Source: Polynucleobacter sp. 73C-SIWE (GTDB lineage Bacteria > Pseudomonadota > Gammaproteobacteria > Burkholderiales > Burkholderiaceae). From it: a stretch of DNA of 64,000 nucleotides. The position numbers and the translations under genes are program-made. A model generated the notes under the pieces. It had not been told where the DNA came from. It did not search any database and saw nothing but the letters and a program-made list of their open reading frames with translations. Location of the stretch: NCBI RefSeq assembly GCF_018882465.1, contig NZ_JACVOK010000001.1:434001-498000 (forward strand). Direction: 5' to 3'. The first letter of the stretch is position 1. The number at the start of each line of letters is the position of its first letter. Shown here one piece after another: positions 1 through 9,409 of the stretch.

Positions 1-316
1 TTTTTACTTTTTCTGCAGCCAAATCATCTGGAACTGTATCGTTATAGGCGATCACAGACTTTGCCTCCAGACTAGTAGCAATGACTTGGCCATTACGATC
101 CAAAATTTTTCCACGACTTGCTGGTAACTCCAGCTCACGCTGAGTACCGCGCACACCTTTAGCTTCATAGAATGCATTTCCAGGACCTTGAATCCAAAAT
201 GCGCGCAGCAAAAGCATCATAAAAACAAAGAACAAGAGGAATAGCATTAAGCGCGAACGCCACATTGGCAAACGCAATACTAAATTTGGCGTAGTAGAAA
301 AACCAACCGGCCTCAT
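1..316 (-). CDS. ftsI: FtsI / PBP3 peptidoglycan transpeptidase, N-terminal part only
   Basis: This is the first ~105 codons of the septal class B penicillin-binding protein, which cross-links peptidoglycan at the division site. The gene runs off the left edge. The ATG (316-314) overlaps the ftsL TGA as ATGA. Visible are a short basic cytoplasmic tail, one membrane segment (about residues 24-42, rich in Leu and Phe) and the start of the PBP dimerisation domain, with the typical RGKILDRNG and IATS strings near residues 69-83. The catalytic SxxK serine lies outside the window. Its place after mraZ-rsmH-ftsL supports ftsI over other class B PBPs. Not detected by a simple start-to-stop search because the stop is missing. 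Confidence 0.93.
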   Translation of the reverse strand, partial: MRPVGFSTTPNLVLRLPMWRSRLMLFLLFFVFMMLLLRAFWIQGPGNAFYEAKGVRGTQRELELPASRGKILDRNGQVIATSLEAKSVIAYNDTVPDDLAAEKVK

Positions 317-579
317 TTAGCCTCCCTTAAGTACAAGGTACGCTCAGGAGAAATTGGGGACATCCGTAATTGATTGCGGGCAACATCACGAATACGTGCT
401 GACTTTGAAAGATTACGTTGCTCATACTCCAGACGTAACCATTCTTGATTTAATTTACGCTCTTCAATCTGAGCACGCTCTTGAGCAATAAATAATTTAC
501 GCGCACGTTGTTGGGCTGCCACTAGCGATAAAGCGCAAATCAATAACAAAGTAAGCAAGGTCAAGGTAGCGCGATTCAT
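313..579 (-). CDS. ftsL: Cell division protein FtsL
   Basis: FtsL is a small bitopic membrane protein of the divisome that pairs with FtsB and FtsQ and helps activate FtsWI. The 88-residue product has a hydrophobic segment at about residues 5-23. A charged, heptad-like stretch rich in Arg, Glu and Leu (about 25-65) follows, as expected of the periplasmic coiled coil. Length is normal. FtsL sequences diverge fast, so identification rests mainly on topology and on the position between rsmH and ftsI. Its ATG overlaps the end of rsmH and its TGA overlaps the ftsI ATG, which suggests translational coupling through the cluster. Confidence 0.9.
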   Translation of the reverse strand: MNRATLTLLTLLLICALSLVAAQQRARKLFIAQERAQIEERKLNQEWLRLEYEQRNLSKSARIRDVARNQLRMSPISPERTLYLREAK

Positions 580-1526
580 GCGGGTGCCTCCATCCGCTTC
601 TCTGCAACCCGCATGATGGCTGAACGAGCCCTTGGGTTTTCTAAAACCTCTGCTTCACTTGGTTTAACGCGGCCAATGATTTCTAAAGCGCTTTGAGGTA
701 AGTCTTTTTCACGTACCGGTAGGCCACGAGGCACTTCCACTTTTGCGTGCGCCTGGAGAAACTGCTTCACGATGCGATCTTCTAATGAATGAAAGCTAAT
801 CACAGCAAGTCGTGCACCCGGCTTCAATAAATTGATGGCGGCTTTTAACCCAATCTCTAAGTCTTCTAATTCGCGGTTGATAAAAATACGCAATGCCTGA
901 AATGTTCTAGTAGCAGGATCTTGACCAGCTTCACGTGTTCGCACCACACTAGCAACCAAACTTGCTAGTTGAGTCGTCGTTTTTGGAGACAAGCCTTCTT
1001 CTCGCTTTGCCACAATGGCTTTAGCAATCTGAAATGCAAAACGCTCTTCCCCGTAAGTCTTAATCACGTGTGTGATTTCCTCCTGCGGCGCTTGCTCTAA
1101 CCATTCTGCAGCCGTCATTCCTTGACCTGTATTCATCCGCATATCTAGGGGACCTTCGCGACGAAAGGAGAAGCCCCGATGCGCTTCGTCCACTTGCGGC
1201 GAACTGATTCCCAAGTCCAACAAAATTCCATCGGCTGATTCTGCTTGCGCATACTGATCCATATTTGCAAAGCTGTCGTGCACGATGGTTAAACGTGGAT
1301 CGTTGATTTTCTGCGCCACTGCGATTGCGTCCAAATCCTTGTCGAAGGAAATCATGCGCGCAGACTGAGGAAGCTGTTGGAGCAAAGCCTGCGTGTGACC
1401 TCCGCGTCCAAATGTTCCATCGATTACCAAAATATTGTTTGCTACGTTTTGTTTTTGAATGAGCGGACCACTGATTAGCGCCGTCACCGCCTCGGCCAGC
1501 AACACTGGGCGATGAGTTATGTTCAT
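576..1526 (-). CDS. rsmH: 16S rRNA (cytosine(1402)-N(4))-methyltransferase RsmH
   Basis: RsmH (MraW) uses S-adenosylmethionine to methylate N4 of C1402 in the 16S rRNA decoding centre. The 316-residue protein opens with the family signature [10 protein letters not shown]. It carries the SAM-binding motif [10 protein letters not shown] near residues 36-45, and then [12 protein letters not shown] and the [13 protein letters not shown] region around 105-130. A C-terminal [12 protein letters not shown] segment is also typical. Length is normal. It sits 12 bp after mraZ and overlaps ftsL by 4 bp, the conserved head of the division and cell-wall cluster. Confidence 0.97.
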   Translation of the reverse strand: MNITHRPVLLAEAVTALISGPLIQKQNVANNILVIDGTFGRGGHTQALLQQLPQSARMISFDKDLDAIAVAQKINDPRLTIVHDSFANMDQYAQAESADGILLDLGISSPQVDEAHRGFSFRREGPLDMRMNTGQGMTAAEWLEQAPQEEITHVIKTYGEERFAFQIAKAIVAKREEGLSPKTTTQLASLVASVVRTREAGQDPATRTFQALRIFINRELEDLEIGLKAAINLLKPGARLAVISFHSLEDRIVKQFLQAHAKVEVPRGLPVREKDLPQSALEIIGRVKPSEAEVLENPRARSAIMRVAEKRMEAPA

Positions 1527-1538
1527 AGCACCCTGTCA

Positions 1539-1970
1539 TCAAAAATTAAATTGCTTGAGTGCTTCAGGCATGCCTAGTGCAATTGCAGCCTGTTCTTTTG
1601 CAGCGTATGTAGCTGCGTCCCACAATTCCAAGTGACTGCCCATACCAAGCAAGATCACTTCTTTTTCGATTCCAGCTGCTGCACGCAATTCCGGACTAAC
1701 CAAAATTCGTCCGGCATTATCCAGATCAATTTCCGCAGCATTACCCAAAAAAATTCTGCGCCACCAATGTGCGTCCATTGGAAGCTGGGCAACCCGCGCT
1801 CTAAAACTTTCCCATTCTGGTCTTGGGAAAAGCAAAAGGCAGCCATCTGGATGTTTTGTGAGCGTGAGGCGGCCATCACCTTGAACTAACAAGGCGTCAC
1901 GATGCTTTGCCGGAACTGACATTCGGCCTTTTGCATCTAAATTGAGAGCTGACGCACCTTGAAACACCAT
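1539..1970 (-). CDS. mraZ: Transcriptional regulator MraZ
   Basis: MraZ is an AbrB-fold DNA-binding protein that forms a ring and represses its own division and cell-wall operon by contacting short direct repeats at the promoter. The 143-residue product shows the two tandem SpoVT/AbrB-like repeats: [15 protein letters not shown] near residue 12 and the second DxxGR ([13 protein letters not shown]) near residue 83. Length is that of the family. It is the first gene of the cluster. A three-repeat operator overlapping a sigma-70-like promoter lies directly upstream, consistent with autoregulation. Confidence 0.96.
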   Translation of the reverse strand: MVFQGASALNLDAKGRMSVPAKHRDALLVQGDGRLTLTKHPDGCLLLFPRPEWESFRARVAQLPMDAHWWRRIFLGNAAEIDLDNAGRILVSPELRAAAGIEKEVILLGMGSHLELWDAATYAAKEQAAIALGMPEALKQFNF

Positions 1971-1974
1971 TTAC

Positions 1975-2026
1975 CCCACTTTTTCACACTTCCTCCCACT
2001 TTAGAGGATCGCAATAGGAGGGTCAA
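1975..2026 (-). promoter_or_regulatory. mraZ promoter with MraZ-box operator
   Basis: Read on the minus strand, TTGACC (2026-2021) and TAAAGT (2003-1998) are spaced by exactly 17 bp and form a plausible sigma-70 promoter. Overlapping and following the -10 is a GTGGG-N5-GTGTG-N5-GTGGG array (1999-1975), ending 4 bp before the mraZ ATG. Known MraZ operators consist of three or more TGGGN repeats with 5-bp spacers. Occupancy here would cover the -10 and the predicted start of transcription. The element is read from sequence; MraZ binding is inferred. Confidence 0.78.
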
Positions 2027-2281
2027 GTGTTTTTGGGGATTTTTTTGGGAAATTCTCTAATGTTTACAAACACTTAGCGTAATGTGTTCAGAAGATGGTG
2101 ATAATAAAATAGCTACTTGAAACAATGGCTTGGAAAATATACTTAAGAATAGGTCTTAGCTATAGAGATAGATAATACCTAAATACACTGTAATTAAAAA
2201 CAGTATTTATCAAAAAATATATCAAAATTAATCTGAAATTGATTTTCTGGATTTATTCAAACTAAATCCTCAATATCCATT
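2027..2281. other. AT-rich intergenic stretch between coq7 and mraZ
   Basis: With the promoter/operator, the gene-free gap is about 310 bp, the longest in the window. It is strongly AT-rich and holds no convincing ORF. The only structure seen is an imperfect AAATAC..GTATTT hairpin at 2181-2208 without a T-run. It could hold further upstream promoter elements for the division cluster or a weak end to the coq7 transcript, but nothing can be assigned. Confidence 0.5.
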
Positions 2282-2911
2282 TTAAATTTTGTAAGCAGTG
2301 CTCGTCATTACCTTAGACATTGCTTGCATTATTTTTTGAATTGGCTCAGGCAAAGTAACACCGCCTGCATGCAAAGCTGCTTGCCCATGCTCAATTTCAT
2401 CAATACGCATTTGATCAACAATTGCACGTGAGCGATGATCTTCTTCCGGCAATTTTTTGAGATGACTCTCAAGGTGATTTTCAACTTGTTTTTCAGTTTC
2501 AACAACAAAACCTAAACTCCACTTATCACCCGCTAAGCCAGCTGCCAAGCCGATTGCAAAGGACCCGGCATACCAAAATGGATTGAGATAACTTGTGTGG
2601 GAACCAAGTTCTTTTAGGCGAGTTTCACACCATGCCAAGTGATCTAACTCTTCTTGTGCAGAGTGATCTAGCATCTCTTTTATTTCTGAATTTCTGGCGA
2701 CTAATTTTTGCGATTGATATAAAGCTTGCGCACAAACTTCGCCAACATGATTGATGCGCATTAAACCTGCCGCATGCTTTCGCTGCCCAGCATCTAATGC
2801 CAGATTGGCACCAGGCTCAGAACCTGGGGTGGGTCTTTGAGCATTTGCCCCACCTACGACTGAACGAAGCGCGGTATCAAATTCAAGAATGAAACGGTCG
2901 ACTGGAGTCAT
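2282..2911 (-). CDS. coq7: Ubiquinone biosynthesis DMQ hydroxylase Coq7
   Basis: Coq7 is a membrane-associated di-iron monooxygenase that hydroxylates 2-polyprenyl-3-methyl-6-methoxy-1,4-benzoquinol near the end of ubiquinone synthesis. The 209-residue protein has the ferritin-like carboxylate-bridged motifs: [11 protein letters not shown] near residue 54, EELDHLAWC near 87, and later [14 protein letters not shown] and [10 protein letters not shown] glycine/alanine-rich hydrophobic segment ([11 protein letters not shown]) sits between the pairs, as in the bacterial family. This hydroxylase replaces UbiF in many betaproteobacteria. It follows bioB by 10 bp on the same strand; no functional link between the two is known. 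Confidence 0.95.
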   Translation of the reverse strand: MTPVDRFILEFDTALRSVVGGANAQRPTPGSEPGANLALDAGQRKHAAGLMRINHVGEVCAQALYQSQKLVARNSEIKEMLDHSAQEELDHLAWCETRLKELGSHTSYLNPFWYAGSFAIGLAAGLAGDKWSLGFVVETEKQVENHLESHLKKLPEEDHRSRAIVDQMRIDEIEHGQAALHAGGVTLPEPIQKIMQAMSKVMTSTAYKI

Positions 2912-2921
2912 CAGCTGAAAA

Positions 2922-3959
2922 TTAGACCAAAACCTCGGCTTTACAGCTCTGTTTGGTCTTTAATCCTAGTTCTACGAGTAGCTCACGGTCTTGTTCGGCC
3001 TCTGGATTGCCGGTAGTGAGTAGTTGCTCACCATAGAAAATCGAATTGGCTCCAGCCATAAAGCACATGGCCTGAACGGCCCTACCCAGTTCTTGGCGCC
3101 CTGCAGATAAACGTACACGTGCCTTAGGCATCGTGATGCGTGCTACTGCAATAGTGCGCACAAACTCAAGCGGGTCTAAAGGCTTTTGATCGGCCAGGGG
3201 AGTGCCTGCAACGGGTACCAGGTGATTAATCGGCACAGACTCAGGGTAAGGACTCAAATTGGCTAAGCGCGCCAAGAACGCAGCTCGCTGCTCACGGGAC
3301 TCACCCATTCCAACAATGCCACCACAGCACACAGACATGCCGGCTGCTCGGACATTGGAGATGGTATCTAGACGATCTTGATAACCACGCGTAGAAATCA
3401 CTGAGCGGTAAAAATCTTCGCTGGTATCTAGGTTATGGTTATAAAAATCTAGCCCAGCCTCTTGAAGTGCTTGGGCCTGGTCAGCTTCTAGCATCCCCAG
3501 GGTAGCGCAGGTCTCGAGACCTAAAGCCTTTACCCCCTTGATCATGGCGGTTACTTTTTCAATATCGCGATCTTTAGGCTCACGCCAAGCAGCGCCCATA
3601 CAGAAACGGTTTGAGCCTGCCGCCTTAGCGGCTTTAGCGGCCTCTAAAACCTCCTCTAAGCCCATCAGCTTCTCAGCCTTCACATCCGTGTCATAGCGTG
3701 CGGCTTGAGGACAATAACCGCAATCCTCAGGACAGCCGCCGGTCTTGATGGACAACAAAGTAGCGAGTTCTACATCACCCTCGGGAAAATAAGTTTTGTG
3801 TGTCTCCTGGGCCTTGAGCATTAATTCATTTAAAGGCAAGGCAAAAAGTGCCTCAATTTGGGCCACAGTCCACTGCCCAGAGGCGTCGACCTCTTTACGT
3901 AAATTAGCCTTAGATTTGACTAAGGTCAGCGGTTTTTCAGCAGTTTGGGCGTCCAACAT
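2922..3959 (-). CDS. bioB: Biotin synthase BioB
   Basis: BioB is a radical-SAM enzyme that inserts sulfur into dethiobiotin to give biotin. The radical-SAM cluster motif CxxxCxxC appears as CPEDCGYC at about residues 76-83. Cysteines in RFCMGAAW and [12 protein letters not shown] fit the auxiliary 2Fe-2S site, whose fourth ligand is an arginine. I place the start at the ATG 3959-3957 (345 residues); a TTG two codons upstream is the only other candidate. The gene faces bioA across about 90 bp, so biotin synthesis is divided over divergent transcripts. No BirA-type palindrome was seen in that gap. Confidence 0.97.
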   Translation of the reverse strand: MLDAQTAEKPLTLVKSKANLRKEVDASGQWTVAQIEALFALPLNELMLKAQETHKTYFPEGDVELATLLSIKTGGCPEDCGYCPQAARYDTDVKAEKLMGLEEVLEAAKAAKAAGSNRFCMGAAWREPKDRDIEKVTAMIKGVKALGLETCATLGMLEADQAQALQEAGLDFYNHNLDTSEDFYRSVISTRGYQDRLDTISNVRAAGMSVCCGGIVGMGESREQRAAFLARLANLSPYPESVPINHLVPVAGTPLADQKPLDPLEFVRTIAVARITMPKARVRLSAGRQELGRAVQAMCFMAGANSIFYGEQLLTTGNPEAEQDRELLVELGLKTKQSCKAEVLV

Positions 3960-4048
3960 GGGCAAATTCCAGAAAATAGATCAATTCAAGCCATAAACAT
4001 AACAGATACAAGCCTGAAATTGGAAAAACTAGTGGTCAAATATCAAAC

Positions 4049-5395
4049 ATGAAGGTTATTTCTGATTTAAATCAAGCCACCCTCGTTGATCGCAGCTTGG
4101 CTGCCGTTTGGCACCCCTGCACTCAGATGAAACATCATGAGTCATTTCCCCTAATCGCCATTACCAAAGGAAAGGGTCCCTGGCTCTACGACGAAAAGGG
4201 AAACGCTCTACTCGATTGCATTAGTTCTTGGTGGACCAATTTATTTGGCCACTCCAATCCGCAGATTAACCAAGCCATTACTAATCAATTGGAAAAGATT
4301 GAGCATGTGATGCTCGCAGGATTTACCCATCCACCAGTGGTTGAGCTATCTGAAAAACTCTCTGCACTAACAAACGGCAAATTAGGCCATGTTTTTTATG
4401 CCTCAGATGGGGCATCTGCGGTAGAAATTGCCTTAAAAATGAGTCACCATTTTTGGCAACTGAAGGACAGACCAAACAAGAAAAAATTTGTTTGCCTAGA
4501 GAATGGATACCACGGAGAAACACTCGGCGCATTAGCGGTAACTGATGTTGCTATTTTTCGTGAAGCATATGGTGCACTATTGCAAGACGTGTACACAGTC
4601 ACATCACCTGATGCACGCAAAGCAAAAAATGGTGAGAGTGCAGAAGATGTTGCAAAGCATGCTGCAGGCGAACTCGAAATATTATTCAAAGCAGAACATC
4701 AACACATTGCCGCGATCATCATCGAACCGCTAGTGCAATGCGCCGGGCAAATGGCGATGCACTCACCCGAATACCTTCGCTTAGTAAGGGATTTATGCAA
4801 TCGTTATGACATACACCTGATAGCCGATGAAATCGCCGTAGGCTGTGGCCGAAGTGGAAAATTCTTTGCCTGTGAGCACGCTGGTATTTGGCCTGATTTT
4901 CTGACTCTATCCAAAGGTATTAGCGGTGGCTATCTCCCTCTCTCGCTTTGCATGACTACCGATACCATTTATCGTGCTTTTTATAGCGATAAAACACAAC
5001 AAGGCTTCCTGCATTCTCATTCGTATACTGGAAATCCGTTAGCGTGCGCAGCAGCACTGGCTTGCTTGAATATTTTTGAAACAGAACAAGTTTTAGAAAA
5101 GAATAAAGCCCGCTCACAAGATTTAGCAAATGCATTTGCCTGGGCAAAAGTAGATTCTCGACTCGAGCACTGGCGCCAACAAGGAATGATTCTGGCATTT
5201 GATGTTAAGAATGAATACCTCAAAAATGTAGGCAGCTTTCCTCGTGAACTATTTGCCAAAGGGCTTGAGGAAGGTATTCTCATTAGACCAATTGGCAATA
5301 CGATATACGTCATGCCCCCTTACATCTTGTCGACTGAAGAAACAATGCAAATGGGCCAAGCTATTGAATGTGCTCTTGCGAAGGCTTTAGCATGA
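4049..5395 (+). CDS. bioA: Adenosylmethionine-8-amino-7-oxononanoate aminotransferase BioA
   Basis: BioA is a PLP enzyme that uses S-adenosylmethionine as amino donor to convert KAPA to DAPA. The 448-residue protein starts with the family string VWHPCTQMKHHE, has the SSWWTNLFGHSNP segment (~residue 59), and a PLP-binding lysine at residue 289 in TLSKGISGGYLPLS. The conserved Asp of the PLP pyridine site is in HLIADEIAVGCGRSG. Length is normal. It is the first gene of bioA-bioF-bioD; its TGA overlaps the bioF ATG (ATGA). Confidence 0.97.
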   Translation: MKVISDLNQATLVDRSLAAVWHPCTQMKHHESFPLIAITKGKGPWLYDEKGNALLDCISSWWTNLFGHSNPQINQAITNQLEKIEHVMLAGFTHPPVVELSEKLSALTNGKLGHVFYASDGASAVEIALKMSHHFWQLKDRPNKKKFVCLENGYHGETLGALAVTDVAIFREAYGALLQDVYTVTSPDARKAKNGESAEDVAKHAAGELEILFKAEHQHIAAIIIEPLVQCAGQMAMHSPEYLRLVRDLCNRYDIHLIADEIAVGCGRSGKFFACEHAGIWPDFLTLSKGISGGYLPLSLCMTTDTIYRAFYSDKTQQGFLHSHSYTGNPLACAAALACLNIFETEQVLEKNKARSQDLANAFAWAKVDSRLEHWRQQGMILAFDVKNEYLKNVGSFPRELFAKGLEEGILIRPIGNTIYVMPPYILSTEETMQMGQAIECALAKALA

Positions 5396-6630
5396 GTAGT
5401 TCATTTAAAGCCCTAGAACTTGCACAAGAGGCTATTGCAGATTTAGATTTGCAACTACTCAGGAGAAAATTACGCGTTACCCAGTCTCCTTGCGATACCA
5501 ATGCAACTGTTGAGAATAGGCAACTCAAGGCCTTTTGTAGCAATGATTACCTTGGTCTTGCTAATCACCCAGACTTAGTAAATGCCTTAGCAGAGGGAGC
5601 TAAAAAATATGGGGTTGGTAGTGGCGCATCCCATTTAATTAGTGGTCATAGCGCCGCACATGAGTTGCTTGAAAAAAAATTGGTGTCTTTTCAAGAGAAG
5701 CATATTCCAAATGCTCGCGCCCTATTTTTTAGTACTGGCTACCTTACCAATCTGGCTGCCATTACAGGGTTAGCCAGGCTTACCGAGCGCGGTGATTTGA
5801 GTATTTACTCAGCCAAACTAAATCATGCTTCCCTAATTGATGGTGTTCGCTTAGCTGCGGCGCAAATGAATGCTACGGTTAACTTATTCGACCATACACA
5901 ACTGACTTCATTAACTGAGACCCTCAAAAAAGATACAAAGTCTCTTAAGCTCATCGTGACTGATGGCGTCTTTAGTATGGATGGTGATGTAGCTCCCGTT
6001 CAGGAATTACTTCAAATAGCCGAGCAATATGATGCCCTACTGCTAGTTGATGATGCACATGGCTTTGGAGTACTAGGGGAAAAAGGGCACGGCATCCTAG
6101 AGCAAGAGGATATTCAATCTAACCGCATTATTTACATTGGCACCTTAGGAAAATCTGCTGGTGTCAGCGGTGCTTTTGTTTGTGCACAAGACTCTTTTAT
6201 TGAATGGCTGATTCAAAAAGGGCGTCCTTACATTTACAGTACTGCAACCCCGCCAGCCATTGCACATACCTTACTCAAAAGTCTTGAGATCATTGAAGGC
6301 GATGAAGGTGTAGAGCGTCGATCACATCTCAATCGGCTGATTCAAATTTGGCAAGATGAAATGACCTTTATCAATTGGGAAAAAGTGTCATCTTGCACAC
6401 CAATTCAGCCAATTATTTTAGGTAGCAATGCCAATGCACTTCTGGCAGCAAAGCTATTGGATGAAGCAGGCTATTGGATTCCGGCAATTCGTCCACCTAC
6501 GGTTCCTCTTGGTAGCGCACGTTTGCGTATAACCTTTTCAGCAAATCATAGTGTTGATGATTTACGCAAACTCATTACAACTCTGAAAAAGATCGAGCAA
6601 GAAATTAATCACAAGGCAAATCATGACTAA
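5392..6630 (+). CDS. bioF: 8-amino-7-oxononanoate synthase BioF
   Basis: BioF condenses pimeloyl-ACP (or -CoA) with L-alanine, releasing CO2, to make KAPA. It is a PLP enzyme of the alpha-oxoamine synthase family. The 412-residue product has CSNDYLGLANHPDL (~residues 47-60), the glycine-rich GVGSGASHLISGH, the DDAHGFGVLG region around 222 and the PLP lysine near residue 254 in GTLGKSAGVSGAF. The reading frame is open 24 bp further upstream, but the ATG at 5392 gives the ATGA coupling with bioA and the usual N terminus. It overlaps bioD by 8 bp. Confidence 0.95.
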   Translation: MSSSFKALELAQEAIADLDLQLLRRKLRVTQSPCDTNATVENRQLKAFCSNDYLGLANHPDLVNALAEGAKKYGVGSGASHLISGHSAAHELLEKKLVSFQEKHIPNARALFFSTGYLTNLAAITGLARLTERGDLSIYSAKLNHASLIDGVRLAAAQMNATVNLFDHTQLTSLTETLKKDTKSLKLIVTDGVFSMDGDVAPVQELLQIAEQYDALLLVDDAHGFGVLGEKGHGILEQEDIQSNRIIYIGTLGKSAGVSGAFVCAQDSFIEWLIQKGRPYIYSTATPPAIAHTLLKSLEIIEGDEGVERRSHLNRLIQIWQDEMTFINWEKVSSCTPIQPIILGSNANALLAAKLLDEAGYWIPAIRPPTVPLGSARLRITFSANHSVDDLRKLITTLKKIEQEINHKANHD

Positions 6631-7342
6631 GCTCTCTGGCTTCTTTGTGACTGGCACCGATACCGAGGTTGGCAAAACCTTAGTGAGTGGTGCATTAATA
6701 CTAAAACTCCGTGAACAAGGCAAGAAAGTATTGGGCTTTAAACCAGTCGTTGCTGGAACATACCGAGGTGCTAATGGTGATGTACTCAATGAAGATCTTG
6801 AAACTTTGCGCATTGCTTCTCAACTTGCAGAAGGTCAATTAGAGTTGTGCCCTTATATTTTAGACTTACCCGCAGCGCCCCATCTGATCGCCGCAAATCA
6901 GGGCATTACTATTGAGCTTAATACCATCATGCAAGCGCTTAGTCAGATTCAAAAACAGAGTGACTACCTTATTGTTGAAGGGGCCGGTGGATTTTTGATT
7001 CCCTTAAATAATGATGAAGATCTCGGGGATTTTGCACAGCAAATCAATTTACCCATCATTTTGGTAGTCGGTATGAAATTAGGTTGTATTAACCACGCTC
7101 TGCTCACCCAGGAAGCGATCAAAACACGTGGTTTGAAAATTGCCGGGTGGATTGCTAACTCTCTAGCAACTGAAATGCTCTTACTCATAGAAAATATTGC
7201 TACTTTGCAAGCAAGAATAGATGCGCCTTTTTTAGGCCATATTCCGACGCTACCAAAGGCACTCCAAAAAGTAGATAACAGCCCCTATTCAATTGAGGCA
7301 CTTCGTTTTGCTGCAGAGCACATCCAAATCAGGAATCATTAA
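6623..7342 (+). CDS. bioD: ATP-dependent dethiobiotin synthetase BioD
   Basis: BioD closes the ureido ring of dethiobiotin from DAPA, CO2 and ATP. The 239-residue protein opens with GFFVTGTDTEVGKT, the P-loop of the family (residues ~6-19). It has KPVVAG for substrate contact near residue 38 and VEGAGGFLIPL near 117. Length is normal. It is the last gene of the bioAFD run and starts inside the end of bioF, so co-translation is likely. No bioC or bioH lies nearby, so pimelate-precursor synthesis must be encoded elsewhere or be replaced by another route. Confidence 0.95.
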   Translation: MTKLSGFFVTGTDTEVGKTLVSGALILKLREQGKKVLGFKPVVAGTYRGANGDVLNEDLETLRIASQLAEGQLELCPYILDLPAAPHLIAANQGITIELNTIMQALSQIQKQSDYLIVEGAGGFLIPLNNDEDLGDFAQQINLPIILVVGMKLGCINHALLTQEAIKTRGLKIAGWIANSLATEMLLLIENIATLQARIDAPFLGHIPTLPKALQKVDNSPYSIEALRFAAEHIQIRNH

Positions 7343-7397
7343 CCCCTAGAGCAAGCCCTAAAGTGCAACTGGCGGGACTTTCAGATAAGATGAAGGG

Positions 7398-8594
7398 ATG
7401 CATTTACTTCCTGAAATCCTTGATTCTGCAGAAGCTATTCGAGACATTCGTCGCAATATTCATGCTCACCCTGAATTGCGCTTCGAAGAAAATCGCACTT
7501 CTGATTTAGTTGCAGAGGCGCTTTCAAGCTGGGGCATCGCCGTTTATCGCGGCATGGGTAAAACAGGCGTAGTCGGCCGTCTCGATGGCGATTTAGGTCC
7601 TGGAAAAATGATTGGTCTTCGGGCTGACATGGATGCACTTCCGCTGCAAGAACATAATAATTTTGAGCATACCTCACGTAATGCTGGAAAGATGCATGCT
7701 TGTGGTCATGATGGTCACACTGCAATGCTGTTAGGTGCCGCTCAATATCTAGCCAATCACCGCGATTTCAAAGGCAGCATCATTTTTATATTCCAGCCTG
7801 CCGAAGAGGGTGGTGCTGGTGCGAATGAAATGATTAAAGATGGGCTCTTTAAACAATTTCCTTGCGATGCTGTTTTTGGGTTACACAATTGGCCCGGATT
7901 AGCCGAAGGTCACTTTGGTGTTACATCAGGCCCTATGATGGCCTCTAGCAATACTTTTGAAATTACCATCACTGGCAAAGGCGGTCACGCCGCCCTCCCT
8001 CACAATAGCGCTGATCCTGTTCTTACTGGGGCGCAAGTAGTTTTAGCGCTACAAAGCATTATTACTCGCAATAAACGCCCTGTTGATGCTGCCGTTCTAT
8101 CCGTTACACAGTTTCATGCAGGCGAAACAAGCAACGTCATTCCTGATAGCGCTTTCATCGGCGGTACCATCAGAACATTCACCTTAGAAGTGTTAGATCT
8201 CCTAGAGCAACGGTTGCGTGAAATTGCACACAGCGTTGCGGGGGCATTTGATTGCCATGCTGAAATTGCATTTTCCAGAAACTACCCCCCGCTCATTAAT
8301 CACCATGCTGAAGTTGAGTTTGCAAGCGCAGTAATGAGTGAGCTAGTGGGTAATCAAAACGTTAATACCAATATTGATCCGACAATGGGTGCAGAAGATT
8401 TTGCCTTCATGCTGCTCGAGAAGCCGGGATGTTATGTATTTTTAGGTAATGGTGATGGTGATCACCGTGCGGTAGGTCATGGCATGGGCCCATGCCACCT
8501 ACACAACCCCTCTTACGACTTTAATGACGCTTTAATTCCAGTGGGCGTGAGCTACTGGGTGAAGCTAGCCCAACGCTACCTAGAAAAAAACTAA
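7398..8594 (+). CDS. M20-family amidohydrolase (hippurate hydrolase / aminoacylase-like)
   Basis: This is a zinc/manganese-dependent peptidase-fold hydrolase that likely splits N-acyl amino acids. The 398-residue protein shows HAHPELRFEE near the start, the metal site HACGHDGHTAMLLGAA (~residues 100-115), the catalytic PAEEGGAGANEM (~134) and HNWPGL (~160). The central dimerisation domain and a C-terminal LHNPSYDFNDAL histidine follow. This is the M20D subgroup (HipO, IAA-amino-acid hydrolases, AbgA-like). The true substrate cannot be read from the sequence. It starts ~55 bp after bioD on the same strand and may have its own promoter. Confidence 0.88.
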   Translation: MHLLPEILDSAEAIRDIRRNIHAHPELRFEENRTSDLVAEALSSWGIAVYRGMGKTGVVGRLDGDLGPGKMIGLRADMDALPLQEHNNFEHTSRNAGKMHACGHDGHTAMLLGAAQYLANHRDFKGSIIFIFQPAEEGGAGANEMIKDGLFKQFPCDAVFGLHNWPGLAEGHFGVTSGPMMASSNTFEITITGKGGHAALPHNSADPVLTGAQVVLALQSIITRNKRPVDAAVLSVTQFHAGETSNVIPDSAFIGGTIRTFTLEVLDLLEQRLREIAHSVAGAFDCHAEIAFSRNYPPLINHHAEVEFASAVMSELVGNQNVNTNIDPTMGAEDFAFMLLEKPGCYVFLGNGDGDHRAVGHGMGPCHLHNPSYDFNDALIPVGVSYWVKLAQRYLEKN

Positions 8595-8604
8595 GGCTGT
8601 TTAC

Positions 8605-9381
8605 TTAAGAGTTAGTAAATTTGGCTGGGCGTTTTTCCATAAACGCAGCCATGCCTTCTTTTTGATCATTGGTTCCAAAGCAAGTGTGGAATAAGCGACG
8701 CTCAAAATGAATACCTTCTGATAGCGTAGTTTCATATGCAGCGTTGACCGCCTCTTTCACCATCATTGCGGTCAGCAAGGGCATATCGGCAATCTCTTTA
8801 GCAATGGCTTTAACCTCTCTCAATAGATCTGCTTTTGGAAAGACGCGTGATACCAAACCAGAACGTTCAGCCTCTGCCGCATCCATCATGCGACCAGTCA
8901 AAGCCAAATCCATGGCCTTCGCTTTCGATACGGCTCGTGGCAAACGTTGTGTACCACCAGCACCTGGGATGATTCCCAGCTTCACCTCTGGTTGAGCAAA
9001 CTTGGCGCTATCTGCAGCCATGATGGTGTCGCACATCATGGCTAACTCGCAACCACCACCTAGAGCATAGCCAGATACGGCTGCAATTACTGGCTTACGA
9101 ACTTTTCTAATCTCTTCCCAATTGCGAGTAATGAAATCATCTCGATAAACATCTTTTAAACCATACTTGGCCATTGAGGCGATATCAGCACCAGCAGCAA
9201 ATGCCTTCTCGCTACCAGTGAGGATGATGCAACCAATATTGTCATCAGCATCAAAACCAAGTAACGCAGCACCAAGCTCGTCCATTAATTGATCATTTAA
9301 GGCATTGAGAACCTCAGGCCGATTTAAGGTAATCGTGGCAACCTTGCCATCAACTTCGGTCAAAATTGTTTTATAGCTCAT
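8605..9381 (-). CDS. Enoyl-CoA hydratase
   Basis: A crotonase-fold enzyme that adds water to trans-2-enoyl-CoA. The 258-residue length from the ATG at 9381 matches the family exactly; a TTG six codons upstream (9399) is less likely, and AGAAAG precedes the ATG. The oxyanion-hole motifs are [12 protein letters not shown] (~residue 62) and [16 protein letters not shown] (~103). The two catalytic glutamates appear in GGGCELAM and [19 protein letters not shown]. It probably serves fatty-acid or phenylacetate-type oxidation. It is an isolated gene convergent with the amidohydrolase, 10 bp away, and followed closely upstream by mltA on the same strand. Confidence 0.92.
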   Translation of the reverse strand: MSYKTILTEVDGKVATITLNRPEVLNALNDQLMDELGAALLGFDADDNIGCIILTGSEKAFAAGADIASMAKYGLKDVYRDDFITRNWEEIRKVRKPVIAAVSGYALGGGCELAMMCDTIMAADSAKFAQPEVKLGIIPGAGGTQRLPRAVSKAKAMDLALTGRMMDAAEAERSGLVSRVFPKADLLREVKAIAKEIADMPLLTAMMVKEAVNAAYETTLSEGIHFERRLFHTCFGTNDQKEGMAAFMEKRPAKFTNS

Positions 9382-9409
9382 CAATTTCTTTCTATCCAAG
9401 ATCCATCAA

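Noticed and set aside
1060..1542. 160-residue open frame antisense-in-phase to rsmH
   Set aside because: It lies in another frame over rsmH, has no domain pattern and is Cys/Ser/Arg-rich in a shadow-like way.
2181..2208. Hairpin in the coq7-mraZ gap as a terminator
   Set aside because: Stem is imperfect (bulge), A/T only, with no T-run, so I do not call it a terminator.
3960..4048. BirA operator between bioB and bioA
   Set aside because: No TTGT-AACC/GGTT-ACAA-like palindrome could be found in the gap.
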